From Arenibacter amylolyticus (GTDB taxonomy: Bacteria; Bacteroidota; Bacteroidia; Flavobacteriales; Flavobacteriaceae), in NCBI RefSeq assembly GCF_002150785.1, contig NZ_MTAZ01000042.1, forward strand, positions 1 through 52,993: a stretch of DNA of 52,993 bases. Direction: 5' to 3'. The notes below the pieces were generated by a model. The model saw only the letters and a program-made list of their open reading frames with translations, did no database searches and was not told the DNA's origin. Shown here one piece after another: positions 1-11,080 of the stretch; positions within the stretch are counted from its first letter, which is position 1; each line of letters starts with the position of its first letter. Position numbers and translations under genes: made by a program.

Positions 1-296
1 GGAATTCATGAATGCTGCGCATTTCAGCGATGGAAAAAAGTATTGAAAGGCCTGTTGAAAGGTGGATTATTGTTGTTGAGCTTACCTGATAATTTTGACT
101 ACACACAACTTTTGAGCTTGATCCTTTTTTTATGCGACTACCGCAATGTCTAAAATAGGAGATATATGATTAGGTCTAAAAACGGCCATAGGCCTTTGAG
201 AATATACCGCAGAGAGTATAAGAGGTTAAAGAATAGATTGTTAGTCTTATTCTTTTAAGTGGATATCTTAGCTAAGCTAAAAAAAATAGTGATGTC
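1..296. other. Left-edge non-coding stretch
   Basis: No complete gene is visible here. On the plus strand, one frame is open from the window edge to a TGA at 44-46 and reads EFMNAAHFSDGKKY; this could be the last codons of a gene lying to the left, but it is too short to assign. An AT-rich hairpin (AAAGAATA / TATTCTTT, roughly 228-254) lies between this and the methylase gene and could be a weak terminator. Nothing else is recognised. Confidence 0.3.
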
Positions 297-1019
297 TTAA
301 GCCTGAATGATAAAGATGGTTGGCCTTTTATGCAGGTCTACCGAAACCCCTTTCCATTCTGCAACTGTCTTGGTTGCAATAAATTCGGTTGGCAGGGTTA
401 AATTACAGGCAACGCAGACTTTGGTATTTGGCGACAAGATTTTAATGAATTCGGCCAATAGCTTGTCATTTCTATAGGGCGTTTCAATAAAAATCTGTGC
501 TTGCTCTCGTTCCCTAGATAACTTTTCAAACTTCTTAAGGCTTCCTTTTCGTTCACTTGCCTCAATAGGTAAGTAGCCATTGAATGCAAAGCTCTGCCCG
601 TTAAGTCCACTAGCCATCAATGCCAATAGAATGGAAGAGGGGCCAACTAGTGGTACCACCTGAATCCCTTTTTGGTGGGCGATATTCACCAATTCTGCTC
701 CAGGATCGGCAATTCCGGGGCAACCGGCTTCAGACAAAATACCTACGTCGTAACCTTCTAAACAGGGGTCTAAAAATGTCGGTAATAAGTGAGGCTCCGT
801 ATATTTATTGAGCAGGTTGATGTGTAGTCCTGGCTGAGATTTCTTAGCGCTTATTTTTTTTATAAAATGCCGAGCAGTTTTTTCGTTTTCCACTACATAG
901 TGGTCAATTTGCTCTATAGTGCCCTTTACAGAGATTGGTAAAACCTCCAAGGGGGCATTATCCCCCAAGGTACTGGGGATTAAATATAATTTGCCGTGTA
1001 TGTTGCCGTTAGCCGCCAT
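297..1019 (-). CDS. RsmI-like SAM-dependent methyltransferase (tetrapyrrole methylase fold)
   Basis: Predicted S-adenosylmethionine-dependent methyltransferase of the tetrapyrrole methylase (TP-methylase) superfamily, related to the 16S rRNA methylase RsmI. Visible motifs are SEAGCPGIADPG at residues 96-107 and VGPSS near 125-129, both typical of RsmI. It differs from RsmI in length (240 aa against about 280) and in its N-terminus, where LYLIPSTLGDN (about 11-21) stands in place of the usual glycine-rich TPIGN motif. It is therefore probably a divergent paralogue whose substrate is not shown by the sequence. The ATG at 1019 directly abuts the stop of the upstream phosphatase gene, so the two are probably co-transcribed. 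The fold is confident; the rRNA target is inferred only. Confidence 0.85.
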   Translation of the reverse strand: MAANGNIHGKLYLIPSTLGDNAPLEVLPISVKGTIEQIDHYVVENEKTARHFIKKISAKKSQPGLHINLLNKYTEPHLLPTFLDPCLEGYDVGILSEAGCPGIADPGAELVNIAHQKGIQVVPLVGPSSILLALMASGLNGQSFAFNGYLPIEASERKGSLKKFEKLSREREQAQIFIETPYRNDKLLAEFIKILSPNTKVCVACNLTLPTEFIATKTVAEWKGVSVDLHKRPTIFIIQA

Positions 1020-1487
1020 TTAGACGGTATGTTTTAGATTCAATTCTTCGGCTAGTTGCTCACATGCCATATCTATTAGTTGGTATACATGTTCAAATCC
1101 ATCGTCACCCCCGTAATACGGATCTGGAACTTCCTGATCTTCTGTTGGTAATTGATGCAATAGCAATTTTACCTTTTGTTTTTCACGGTCGTCTTGTGCC
1201 AAGGCAATTATATTTGCGTAGTTGTCCTTGTCCATGGCGAAAATATGGTCAAATCGCTTAAAATCTTCTGCGGTAAATTGCCTGCAACGTTGCATGCTGA
1301 TGTCTATCCCATGCTTTTTTGCAACTGCAATAGATCGTGGATCTGGCTGTTTTCCAATGTGGTAATTGGCTGTCCCGGCAGAATCCACCAATACAGAATC
1401 AGTATCAACTTTCCCTTTTAAAATGCCTTCTGCAAGAGGAGATCTGCATATATTTCCTAAGCAAACCATCAGAATTTTCGTGCTCAT
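1020..1487 (-). CDS. Low-molecular-weight protein-tyrosine-phosphatase
   Basis: Cytoplasmic phosphatase of the low-molecular-weight PTP (Wzb/YwlE/arsenate-reductase-like) family. The P-loop C-x5-R is at the N-terminus: C9 LGNIC R15, followed by S16. The general-acid aspartate is D122 in the PDPYYGG motif at 121-127. The 155-aa length is normal. The substrate could be phosphotyrosine or phosphoarginine; no capsule or arsenic genes nearby help decide. It follows dnaA by about 13 bp and precedes the RsmI-like gene without a gap, so the three minus-strand genes may form one transcription unit. Confidence 0.9.
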   Translation of the reverse strand: MSTKILMVCLGNICRSPLAEGILKGKVDTDSVLVDSAGTANYHIGKQPDPRSIAVAKKHGIDISMQRCRQFTAEDFKRFDHIFAMDKDNYANIIALAQDDREKQKVKLLLHQLPTEDQEVPDPYYGGDDGFEHVYQLIDMACEQLAEELNLKHTV

Positions 1488-1500
1488 AAAACAAATTTTT

Positions 1501-2925
1501 TTATGAAAGTTTCTTCGTTAAATCGTCTATATACTTTCTAAACTGCTTATCTGTTTCTCCTAAATTGTCTACCGTCTTGCAAGCGTGTAGCACGGTAGCA
1601 TGGTCTCTCTTTCCAATTTGGGATCCAATACTTGCCAGGGAAGCCTTGGTGAATTTTTTGGCGAAGAACATAGCGAGCTGTCTTGCTTGAACAATATGGC
1701 GCTTGCGCGTTTTGGATTGTAGGGTGGCGACGTCCATTTCAAAGTAGTCTGAAACCACTTTTTGGATATAGTCTATAGAAACTTCACGCTTGGTGTTTTT
1801 CACAAACTTTTCAACCACCATCTGGGCCAGTTCCAAGGTAACTTCTTTTTTGTTAAAGGAAGATTGTGCAATCAAAGAGATGATGGCTCCTTCCAATTCC
1901 CGGATATTGGTTTTAATATGCTTAGCAACATAGTCTATAATATCCTCTGGCATTTCCACACCGTCCCGGTACAACTTATTCTTGAGAATGGATATTCTAG
2001 TTTCATAATCTGGGCTCTGTAGCTCTGCGGATAGTCCCCACTTAAAGCGCGATAATAAGCGTTGTTCTATGTCTTGCATATCTACAGGTGCCTTGTCTGA
2101 AGTAAGGATAACCTGCTTGCCATTTTGATGTAAATGGTTGAATATGTGGAAGAAAACATCTTGGGTTCCCGATTTTCCAGATAGGAATTGTACGTCATCT
2201 ATAATAAGAACATCTATTAACTGATAGAAGTGAATAAAATCGTTCCTAGTATTTTTCTTTACCGATTCTATATACTGTTGCGTAAATTTTTCAGCCGATA
2301 TATAAAGTACCGTTCTTTCCGGATACTTATCTTTAATTTCAACACCGATGGCATGGGCCAAATGGGTCTTTCCTAAACCTACGCCTCCAAAGACAAGCAA
2401 GGGGTTAAAAGAGGTGCCTCCTGGTTTATTGGCTACGGCCATCCCTGCAGATCTTGCAAGCCGGTTGGCATCACCCTCCAAAAAGTTATCGAAATTGTAA
2501 TTTGGATTTAGCTGGGATTCAATTTTAATATTCCTGATTCCAGGAATCACAAACGGATTCTTAAGCTGAGGGTTTTTGGATTTTACGGCTACGTCCAACT
2601 CCTGTGGTTCTACATTGGACCTATTGGAGCTAGGGATTTTCTCCGTAAAAGGTTCCTTGTTGCCATAGGTGTTTTCCATTTTAATGATGTACACCAATTT
2701 AGCGGTCTCACCAAGTTCTTTGGTAAGCGCTACTTTTAGTAATTTTACGTAGTGCTCTTCCAGCCATTCATAGAAGAATTTGCTGGGAACTTGAATGCTC
2801 AACGCCTTGTCCGATAATTTTATCGGTTTAATAGGCTCAAACCAGGTTTTGAATGCCTGCGGTTGGATGTTGTCTTTTATGAAGTCCAAACAATTGATCC
2901 ATACAGAATTTGCAGTAACACTCAT
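1501..2925 (-). CDS. dnaA: Chromosomal replication initiator DnaA
   Basis: Initiator ATPase that binds DnaA boxes and melts oriC. From the chosen start the protein is 474 aa, with an N-terminal DnaB/DiaA-interaction domain (1-80), a variable linker, an AAA+ domain with Walker A GGVGLGKTH (180-188) and Walker B LIIDDVQF (240-247), and the C-terminal DnaA-box-binding helix with GKRDHATVLHA near 440. The frame is open 30 codons further upstream, but the ATG at 2925 (MSVTANSVW) matches where the family starts. Neither dnaN nor rpmH is adjacent, as is usual in Bacteroidota. I saw no exact TTATCCACA box in the upstream gap. Confidence 0.97.
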   Translation of the reverse strand: MSVTANSVWINCLDFIKDNIQPQAFKTWFEPIKPIKLSDKALSIQVPSKFFYEWLEEHYVKLLKVALTKELGETAKLVYIIKMENTYGNKEPFTEKIPSSNRSNVEPQELDVAVKSKNPQLKNPFVIPGIRNIKIESQLNPNYNFDNFLEGDANRLARSAGMAVANKPGGTSFNPLLVFGGVGLGKTHLAHAIGVEIKDKYPERTVLYISAEKFTQQYIESVKKNTRNDFIHFYQLIDVLIIDDVQFLSGKSGTQDVFFHIFNHLHQNGKQVILTSDKAPVDMQDIEQRLLSRFKWGLSAELQSPDYETRISILKNKLYRDGVEMPEDIIDYVAKHIKTNIRELEGAIISLIAQSSFNKKEVTLELAQMVVEKFVKNTKREVSIDYIQKVVSDYFEMDVATLQSKTRKRHIVQARQLAMFFAKKFTKASLASIGSQIGKRDHATVLHACKTVDNLGETDKQFRKYIDDLTKKLS

Positions 2926-3124
2926 TTTTAATAATTTCTTTATTTGGTTAGTGTAAAGTTTAATGTAAATGCGGAGGAAAACCCGCGGTTTCAAGTTAGG
3001 CAAATATGTGAACAATTATCCTAATAAAAAAATGGGAGTGGGGTTGATTATATCCTTTTTTTTCCCCATGTTGTGACCAAATTTTTGCCGAATATTAAAT
3101 ATATAGTTTTTTAGCCGATAAAAC

Positions 3125-3523
3125 ATGGGGATTAGTAAGTTTTCTTTTAGGGTTCGATATGGAGAGACAGATCAAATGGGAGTGGTGTACCACGGGAACT
3201 ACCCGCAATACCTAGAGATGGGACGGGTTGAGTGGTTAAGGTCGATAGGCATTTCTTATAAAGAGATGGAAGAAAACGGAATTATATTGCCAGTAATTTC
3301 ATTGCGCATAGATTATAAAAAATCGGCCTTATACGATGACCTGTTGACGGTTACTACAAGAATCCGTAAGAAGCCTCTGGTCAAAATTGAATTCGACTAC
3401 GAAATACATAATGAAGCGAACGATTTATTGGTTGAAGCGCATACCGTTTTAGCTTTTATGGACTCCAAGGCAAACAAGCCTATGAAATGCCCAGATTTCA
3501 TTTTGGAAAAGCTAAATTTCTAG
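3125..3523 (+). CDS. Acyl-CoA thioesterase, YbgC/4-hydroxybenzoyl-CoA thioesterase family
   Basis: Small hotdog-fold thioesterase (132 aa) that hydrolyses acyl-CoA thioesters in the cytoplasm. The N-terminal motif RYGETDQMGVVYHGNY (about 11-26) carries the conserved aspartate D16 of the YbgC/4HBT group. The substrate is unknown; short-chain or aromatic acyl-CoAs are typical for the family. It is divergent from dnaA and convergent with the YigZ gene, whose 3' end it overlaps by 12 bp, so the two mRNAs share antisense tails. Confidence 0.88.
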   Translation: MGISKFSFRVRYGETDQMGVVYHGNYPQYLEMGRVEWLRSIGISYKEMEENGIILPVISLRIDYKKSALYDDLLTVTTRIRKKPLVKIEFDYEIHNEANDLLVEAHTVLAFMDSKANKPMKCPDFILEKLNF

Positions 3524-4126
3524 ACGTTTTATTTTTATTGGATGCATACCAAGAAACATTTTTTCTGTACGGTCGGCATTCTTTTTTCTAACTGATACCA
3601 CAATCTGGCAATCCATTTCCATTTTTTGGGATACAATTTCTAATTGATTTTGTTTGATGGCACGCATTACCTTATCCATTTCTGGATAGTCAAAGGATAA
3701 AAGAAACTGCTGCTGTAATGTTTTCTCAATTATCTGAGCACTTTCCAGTGCCATTTGTGCTGCGGTACGGTAGGCAGTTATCAGTCCGCCTACACCAAGC
3801 TTGGTTCCCCCAAATATCCTAGCTACCACAATTAATACATTGGTGATTTCAAAAGATTGAATTTGGCCATAGATGGGCATCCCAGCAGAGTTGTTGGGTT
3901 CTCCATCATCATTAGCACGATATTTAAGATCCTCTATTCCCAATTGCCAGGCATAACAAAGGTGGTTGGCCGTGGGGTGTTTCTGTGCAAGTTCCTCCAA
4001 GATAGGCTTTACCTCCCGTTCGCTTAATATGGGGTAGGCGTATCCAAAAAATTTGCTTTTCCTTTCTTTAAAGATGATTTCCGGGCTGGGGGAACTTATC
4101 GTTTTATAGGTGTCTATTGTTGCCAT
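3512..4126 (-). CDS. YigZ/IMPACT family protein
   Basis: About 204-aa member of the YigZ/IMPACT family (UPF0029), relatives of the eukaryotic IMPACT regulator. The conserved central signature appears as DDGEPNNSAGMPIYG, followed by the C-terminal DUF1949-like domain. The molecular role of bacterial YigZ is not firmly known; nucleic-acid binding is suspected. The frame extends upstream to 4189, but that would overlap the transporter gene. The ATG at 4126 (MATIDTYKT) fits family starts and lies 8 bp past the transporter stop. It is the last gene of a minus-strand ribD-HAD-transporter-yigZ run. Confidence 0.88.
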   Translation of the reverse strand: MATIDTYKTISSPSPEIIFKERKSKFFGYAYPILSEREVKPILEELAQKHPTANHLCYAWQLGIEDLKYRANDDGEPNNSAGMPIYGQIQSFEITNVLIVVARIFGGTKLGVGGLITAYRTAAQMALESAQIIEKTLQQQFLLSFDYPEMDKVMRAIKQNQLEIVSQKMEMDCQIVVSVRKKNADRTEKMFLGMHPIKIKRLEI

Positions 4127-4134
4127 AAAATAAA

Positions 4135-5004
4135 TTAAAAATATGCTACTAATAGGATGCTGATTACAGCTAGCCCAATTCCTGTCCAATTTTTAATACT
4201 AACCTCTTCCTTAAAAAGCATGATGCCCAAAAGGGTGGTGATCATAACAATGGCTACATTGTTAATAGTAAAGATAGAGGCACTGTTCAGCGTTTCGTGC
4301 TGTAGAGCAGCCAATAGAAAATATATGGAAAAATAATTAGGTACTCCCAATGCAATCCCTCCTAGTATGTTTTTAGAGGTAAATTTATTCTTATTCTTGT
4401 CCTGGGAGGGTTTTATTGCCACAAAAAGGAGTCCGGTAGTGGCTGCAAAAGCAAATACAGTTGCCGAAAACAGGGGGAATTCATCTTTGGGGATCCTTGT
4501 CTCTTCCAAAAATTTTATACTGCTATCTATGAGTCCAGATCCCAAAAATACTAGGACTGGCAATAGATAGGTGCTTTTTTTTGAAGGGGTGGACTTTGCC
4601 TTAGCAGAAGAAAAATAAACGGCTGCTAGGGCTATAGCGATTCCCACAACCTTTAAGGGTCTCAGCTTTTCATTATAAGCAACTACTCCTATAATCACCG
4701 GAATAACCAAGGACATTTTGGTAGCAACCGAAGCCACGGAAATACCGCTTCTTTGGGAGGTGGCTGCCATTAGGTTGAAGACCAGGATGAATAACACCCC
4801 CAAAATAAGAGTGCCCCAGAACCAAGGCTTACCTGGAATTTCAGTTAAAATCACCGATTTTGGAGAGAGAGAGAAGCCCACCAAGGATGCCACCAGGTAA
4901 TTAACAACAATAGCGTAGGAGGTGTCTATGCCTGTTTTGGAGTACATTTTAAACACCACAAAAATGATGCTCGAAAATATGATGCTCAGCCCCAGGTCCC
5001 ACAT
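4135..5004 (-). CDS. EamA/DMT-family transporter
   Basis: Inner-membrane protein of the drug/metabolite transporter superfamily (289 aa), with about ten hydrophobic helices in two repeats of five. The first helix is in the initial 20 residues and the last ends at the C-terminus (ISILLVAYF). Substrate is not predictable; members export amino acids, nucleosides or metabolites. The start ATG shares one base with the stop of the HAD gene (TAATG arrangement), which suggests translational coupling. Confidence 0.85.
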   Translation of the reverse strand: MWDLGLSIIFSSIIFVVFKMYSKTGIDTSYAIVVNYLVASLVGFSLSPKSVILTEIPGKPWFWGTLILGVLFILVFNLMAATSQRSGISVASVATKMSLVIPVIIGVVAYNEKLRPLKVVGIAIALAAVYFSSAKAKSTPSKKSTYLLPVLVFLGSGLIDSSIKFLEETRIPKDEFPLFSATVFAFAATTGLLFVAIKPSQDKNKNKFTSKNILGGIALGVPNYFSIYFLLAALQHETLNSASIFTINNVAIVMITTLLGIMLFKEEVSIKNWTGIGLAVISILLVAYF

Positions 5005-5606
5005 TACAGTCTGGTCTTGAGGTCTACTATGTCTTCCTTGCCCACTTGGAGGTGCCAGGTCTTTATACCTAGGGTAGCTGCTGCTTCTGTATTCTCTAGC
5101 GTGTCATCTATAAAAAGGGTCTCGTTGGCCTGTAGGTTGTTCTGGTCTAATACAAACTCATAAATTTCCTCATTAGGCTTTCTAAGTTGTATCTCATGGG
5201 ATAAATAAAACTGCTCAAAACAATTTTTAAATCTGTTAAAGCGATCCTTTCCCATAATTTCTTCTACATGCGGAATGTGTAGGGCATTGGTATTACTCAA
5301 AAGAAAAAGTCTATATTTTTTCTGAGCAGCCAATTCTTCTATGAAATTAAGTCTGTACGCTGGAAAGTCCTTAAGCATGGAATTCCAAATTGCGGTAATC
5401 TCTTCGGGAGAAAGCTGATTGAATTCGGACTGAAGTTGGGTGATGAATTCTGCTGAACTGATCTTCCCAACTTCAAACTCTTCGTTTAAACGAAAGTACT
5501 TAGGTGGAAAGGTTTCCATGCCTTGATCTACGAACGCATTAAATACAACCTGCTTGTCTAGGTTGATAAAGATATCGCCAAAATCGAAAATAATATTTTT
5601 AATCAT
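5004..5606 (-). CDS. HAD-superfamily hydrolase (subfamily IA)
   Basis: Cytoplasmic phosphatase-like protein of 200 aa. Motif I is FDFGDIFINLD with nucleophile D8, motif II is LLSNTN near 103-108, motif III lysine lies in LRKPNEEIY, and motif IV is FIDDTLEN. This order is typical of subfamily IA variant 3. Its start overlaps the 3' end of ribD by 8 bp. Because riboflavin synthesis needs a HAD phosphatase to dephosphorylate the RibD product, a role in that step is a reasonable guess from context, but it is unproven. Confidence 0.85.
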   Translation of the reverse strand: MIKNIIFDFGDIFINLDKQVVFNAFVDQGMETFPPKYFRLNEEFEVGKISSAEFITQLQSEFNQLSPEEITAIWNSMLKDFPAYRLNFIEELAAQKKYRLFLLSNTNALHIPHVEEIMGKDRFNRFKNCFEQFYLSHEIQLRKPNEEIYEFVLDQNNLQANETLFIDDTLENTEAAATLGIKTWHLQVGKEDIVDLKTRL

Positions 5607-6648
5607 GCTCTATAATAGTTAGGGTATCGCTCAGTACAGGGATGCTTTTTACTATTCGCCCTTGTATGGACGGGGATTTTAATCCGGTTCCAAAGTGGGA
5701 GCTACCTGTAAAAATGCGGGCTTCGTCCCATAAATTGGCATCAATAAAACTTTGTAAGGTCTTGGCGCCTCCTTCTATAATTACACTTAGTATTTGGTGC
5801 TTATGGAGGAGGGTGCAGACTTGCTGTGCCAAATTACCATTAAAATCCAACTCCTCATAATAAATGCCCTTTTTGGGATTCTTAGGGAGTTTACTAGTAA
5901 TTACAATGGTCTTAACGGAAGTATCCAACACATGGAAATCACTTGGAATCTTTAATTCGCGATCCAAAACAATCCTTACCGGATCTATTCCTTTCCAGTG
6001 CCGTAGGTTTAAACGAGGGTTGTCCTTTATTACTGTTTGGGTGCCGGCCATGATAGCCTGTTCCTCTGTGCGCCATTGATGTACCAATTGTTGGGAACGG
6101 GCATTGCTAATCCAGAATGGCTCAGGGTTTTGGGATCTTTTCTCCTCTTGGGGGGCTATAAATCCGTCTCGGGTCTGGGCCCATTTTAAAATTATGTACG
6201 GCCGTAATTTACTGTGGAAGGTTAAGAATCGCTTGTGGTGTTCCCTGCACTCTTTCTCTAAAACCCCAATTAGCACTTCGCATCCAGCTTGTTTTAATTT
6301 TTCCACGCCCTTCCCAGCCACTTTTGTATGTGGGTCCAGTACGCCAATGACTACTTTGGGGATTTTGTGTTTTATTATAAGGTTTGCACAGGGAGGGGTT
6401 TTCCCTTGGTGGGAGCAGGGCTCTAAGCTAACGTATAGGGTAGCCTCCCCTAAAAGCGACTGGTCCTTAACGGAGTTTATTGCGTTTACCTCTGCATGGG
6501 GTCCACCGTAGGGGCTGGTGTAGCCCTCACCAATTATTTTTTGGTTGTGCACAATTACACTGCCCACCATGGGGTTGGGAAAGGTGGTGCCAAGACCATT
6601 TTTGGCCAGTTGTATACACCTCAAAATGTATTTTTCATGTATCTTCAC
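5599..6648 (-). CDS. ribD: Bifunctional riboflavin biosynthesis protein RibD
   Basis: Catalyses deamination of diaminohydroxyphosphoribosylaminopyrimidine and then reduction of the ribosyl side chain in riboflavin synthesis. The N-terminal deaminase domain has the zinc/catalytic motif HAE (51-53) and PCSHQGKTPPC (77-87). The C-terminal two thirds is the RibD_C reductase domain. The frame opens at an ATG at 6666, but a GTG at 6648 gives MKIHEKYILRCIQLA, the usual family N-terminus, so I prefer it. No FMN riboswitch was recognised upstream. The rest of the riboflavin pathway is not in this window. Confidence 0.95.
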   Translation of the reverse strand: MKIHEKYILRCIQLAKNGLGTTFPNPMVGSVIVHNQKIIGEGYTSPYGGPHAEVNAINSVKDQSLLGEATLYVSLEPCSHQGKTPPCANLIIKHKIPKVVIGVLDPHTKVAGKGVEKLKQAGCEVLIGVLEKECREHHKRFLTFHSKLRPYIILKWAQTRDGFIAPQEEKRSQNPEPFWISNARSQQLVHQWRTEEQAIMAGTQTVIKDNPRLNLRHWKGIDPVRIVLDRELKIPSDFHVLDTSVKTIVITSKLPKNPKKGIYYEELDFNGNLAQQVCTLLHKHQILSVIIEGGAKTLQSFIDANLWDEARIFTGSSHFGTGLKSPSIQGRIVKSIPVLSDTLTIIEHD

Positions 6649-6802
6649 TCCGCAAAAATAGCACAATATTGGTAGACTATAGAAAAGAAGGAAGCTAGTA
6701 CTTTCAATAGGAAAAAGAAATGGTAGGTTTAAAAATATTCAGACCATTGAGTCTCACGCTATTGTTTTACAACAACCGATATTAGGATATTAACACATAC
6801 CA

Positions 6803-7654
6803 ATGCAATTAAAAGAAATTAAGAATATTTATCATAAGGAACTAGATGCGCTTTATCCAAAAGAAGAGGTAGATAGTTTTTTCTACTTAACTATTGAGCA
6901 TTATTTGGGTCTGGAACGTTTTGTTCTGGCATTAGAGCCTAATATGACCATAACTAAGGAGGAGGAAGGGCAGTTGTTTAATGTCTTGAGCGAATTAAAA
7001 CTGCAGCGGCCTATTCAATATATATTAGGAAGCACCCAATTTTGTGACTTAGACTTTGTGGTAAATGAACATGTACTGATACCCCGCCCGGAAACAGAAG
7101 AGTTGATCTACTGGATTTTGGATGAGCTACGCCAGGAGGAAAAGGAGCGGAGTGTTTTAGATATCGGGACAGGGAGCGGATGTATTGCCATCTCCTTATC
7201 TAAATTCCTCCCTAAAGCCAGCGTGCAGGGATTGGATATTTCCAAAGAAGCACTAAAGGTAGCTCGGGAAAACGCTAAGGGTAATAAGGTAAAAGTTGAT
7301 TTTTTGGAATTTGACGCCCTTGCTTTAGATGATTTTGAAGGAAAATTTGATGTGATAGTTTCTAACCCGCCTTATGTAAGGGAATCCGAAAAAAGTGCCA
7401 TGAACCATAATGTGTTAGACTATGAACCGGATACAGCCCTATTTGTGTCCGACGAAAATCCGTTGTTGTTTTATAAAAGTATTGTTAGGTTTGCCCGCCG
7501 CCACTTGCACCCAGGCGGAATGTTGTTTTTGGAGATCAACCAATATCTTGGGAAAGAAACCAAACATCTTATGGAAACAGCTGGTTTTTCGGAAATTGAG
7601 CTGAGGGAAGATGTCTATGGAAACCAAAGAATGTTAAAGGGGACATGGTCTTAA
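6803..7654 (+). CDS. prmC: Release factor glutamine methyltransferase PrmC (HemK)
   Basis: Methylates the glutamine of the GGQ motif of peptide-chain release factors RF1 and RF2. The protein is 283 aa with an N-terminal helical RF-binding domain and a Rossmann methyltransferase domain. The SAM-binding loop is DIGTGSGCI (120-128) and the catalytic NPPY is at 188-191. It is the first plus-strand gene after the divergent ribD and may share transcription with ligA downstream, although the 182-bp gap to ligA could hold its own promoter. Confidence 0.95.
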   Translation: MQLKEIKNIYHKELDALYPKEEVDSFFYLTIEHYLGLERFVLALEPNMTITKEEEGQLFNVLSELKLQRPIQYILGSTQFCDLDFVVNEHVLIPRPETEELIYWILDELRQEEKERSVLDIGTGSGCIAISLSKFLPKASVQGLDISKEALKVARENAKGNKVKVDFLEFDALALDDFEGKFDVIVSNPPYVRESEKSAMNHNVLDYEPDTALFVSDENPLLFYKSIVRFARRHLHPGGMLFLEINQYLGKETKHLMETAGFSEIELREDVYGNQRMLKGTWS

Positions 7655-7836
7655 ATCGGTCAGGAACTATAAGGTTTAGGGGGTGGGTAGGTAGAGGAAT
7701 TTTACTGGATCGAGTCCCTAGAATACAAAAGTAGCAATAAGAACTTGGAAGGTAGATGGTAGTTGTAAAGCACATCCAAATTAAGTTGGCATAGCCAGCG
7801 ATCCCTGCCAAATTAGATAATAAAGAAAAGTTATAA

Positions 7837-9834
<1,998 letters not shown>

Positions 9835-9844
9835 TATACTGCGT

Positions 9845-10678
9845 ATGAGGATTTTTAAAACAAACAGTGGCATCCTAGTCCAAAAAGAGGAAAAACACTA
9901 TCTCTTAGAGACAGATTGGGATTCCTTCCTTTGTAATGATGCTGTTTATGCGGACACTCTTAAGCGCATCAATCAAATGACGCCTCTAACTAGTGATACT
10001 TCCGAGCTAACAATAAAACCATTGCCACCGGTGGGTAAACAGGAAATCTGGGCCTCGGGAGTAACCTATTTTAGCAGTAGGGAGGCGCGGATGGAGGAAT
10101 CCAAGGATGCTGGTGGGGGCGACTTCTATGACAGGGTTTACCATGCGGAAAGACCCGAGTTGTTTTTTAAAAGTGCTCCGTACCGTGCGGTGGGACATGG
10201 GGACCAGGTGCGTATCCGAAAGGATTCTAAATGGAACGTGCCCGAACCCGAACTCACCCTGGTGATCACTCCAAATGCAAGGATAGTGGGCTATACCATA
10301 GGTAACGATATGAGTTCTAGGGATATTGAAGGGGAAAACCCCCTATACCTGCCCCAAGCTAAAAGTTATGATGGTGCTGCGGCGGTAGGCCCCTGCATTC
10401 TGCTCACAGAGTCGCCCATAGGATCAGAAACAACGATTGAAATCCAAATAGTACGAAACAACGAGGAAGTTTTTAAAGGAGAAACCAAGCTGGGTCAGAT
10501 GAAAAGAAAACCGGAGGACCTAGTGCATTACCTCTTTCGCGAAATGTCTTTTCCGCATGGTTGCCTATTAATGACAGGTACCGGGATAGTGCCCCCAGAT
10601 TCTTTTAGTCTGCAACAGGGAGATCTTATCCATATTTCCATTGAGGGGATAGGGGTTCTCAGTAATATTGTTGCTTAA
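9845..10678 (+). CDS. Fumarylacetoacetate hydrolase-fold protein (sugar-acid dehydratase-like)
   Basis: Member of the FAH superfamily, 277 aa. The family core is visible as [10 protein letters not shown] (metal-binding acidic cluster), [19 protein letters not shown] and [12 protein letters not shown]. This arrangement most resembles 2-keto-3-deoxy-D-arabinonate dehydratase-type enzymes, but no sugar catabolic genes are nearby, so the substrate is open. It is distinct from the true fumarylacetoacetase at 46.4 kb. The gene lies 10 bp after ligA and 17 bp before a small unknown gene, probably in one operon. Confidence 0.82.
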   Translation: MRIFKTNSGILVQKEEKHYLLETDWDSFLCNDAVYADTLKRINQMTPLTSDTSELTIKPLPPVGKQEIWASGVTYFSSREARMEESKDAGGGDFYDRVYHAERPELFFKSAPYRAVGHGDQVRIRKDSKWNVPEPELTLVITPNARIVGYTIGNDMSSRDIEGENPLYLPQAKSYDGAAAVGPCILLTESPIGSETTIEIQIVRNNEEVFKGETKLGQMKRKPEDLVHYLFREMSFPHGCLLMTGTGIVPPDSFSLQQGDLIHISIEGIGVLSNIVA

Positions 10679-10695
10679 ATATATTAGTTGTTAAG

Positions 10696-11004
10696 ATGTC
10701 TAAACCTAAGAATTACGAAACGTTTGTAACCACTTTAGAAAGTAGTACCCCGCCTAGGGGATGGTCCGATGCGCTAAAGGCCATGTGGTTCGATTGTAAG
10801 GGGGACTGGGAAGCTTCCCATGATATTGCACAGGAAATGTATACTACTCACGGAAGCTGGATTCATGCCTACTTACATAGACAGGAAGGAGATAAGTTTA
10901 ATGCAGGATATTGGTACCGACAGGCAGGTAGAGAGTTTCCAACTGTAAGTTTGAAGGAAGAACAACGGCAATTGGTGGAATATTTTCTAAATCAACAGCC
11001 ATAG
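10696..11004 (+). CDS. Small conserved protein of unknown function
   Basis: A 102-aa soluble protein, tryptophan-rich for its size, with no signal peptide or membrane segment. The stretch SWIHAYLHRQEGD followed by AGYWYRQAGREFP looks like a conserved helical core that recurs in small proteins of many bacteria, but I know no function. It is preceded by the FAH-like gene and followed by a clear terminator, so it closes the ligA unit. Its size and the plausible operon position support a real gene. Confidence 0.75.
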   Translation: MSKPKNYETFVTTLESSTPPRGWSDALKAMWFDCKGDWEASHDIAQEMYTTHGSWIHAYLHRQEGDKFNAGYWYRQAGREFPTVSLKEEQRQLVEYFLNQQP

Positions 11005-11046
11005 TAATTGCGGTATTGATCTAAAAGTAAAGTTTATTATATAAAA

Positions 11047-11080
11047 TATAGGCCCTGGTTAATTCCATGGCCTATTTTTG
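11047..11080 (+). terminator. Rho-independent terminator after the ligA unit
   Basis: Stem ATAGGCC / GGCCTAT with inner TGG / CCA pairs and a TTAATT loop, followed by TTTTTG. It lies about 45 bp after the small unknown gene. Confidence 0.75.

Noticed and set aside
2926-3124. oriC beside dnaA
   Set aside because: No cluster of DnaA boxes and no AT-rich repeat array.
6104-6511. 135-codon open frame antisense to ribD
   Set aside because: Shadow frame; ribD motifs are intact on the other strand.
6667-6802. FMN riboswitch ahead of ribD
   Set aside because: The gap is short and holds no conserved FMN aptamer blocks that I recognise.
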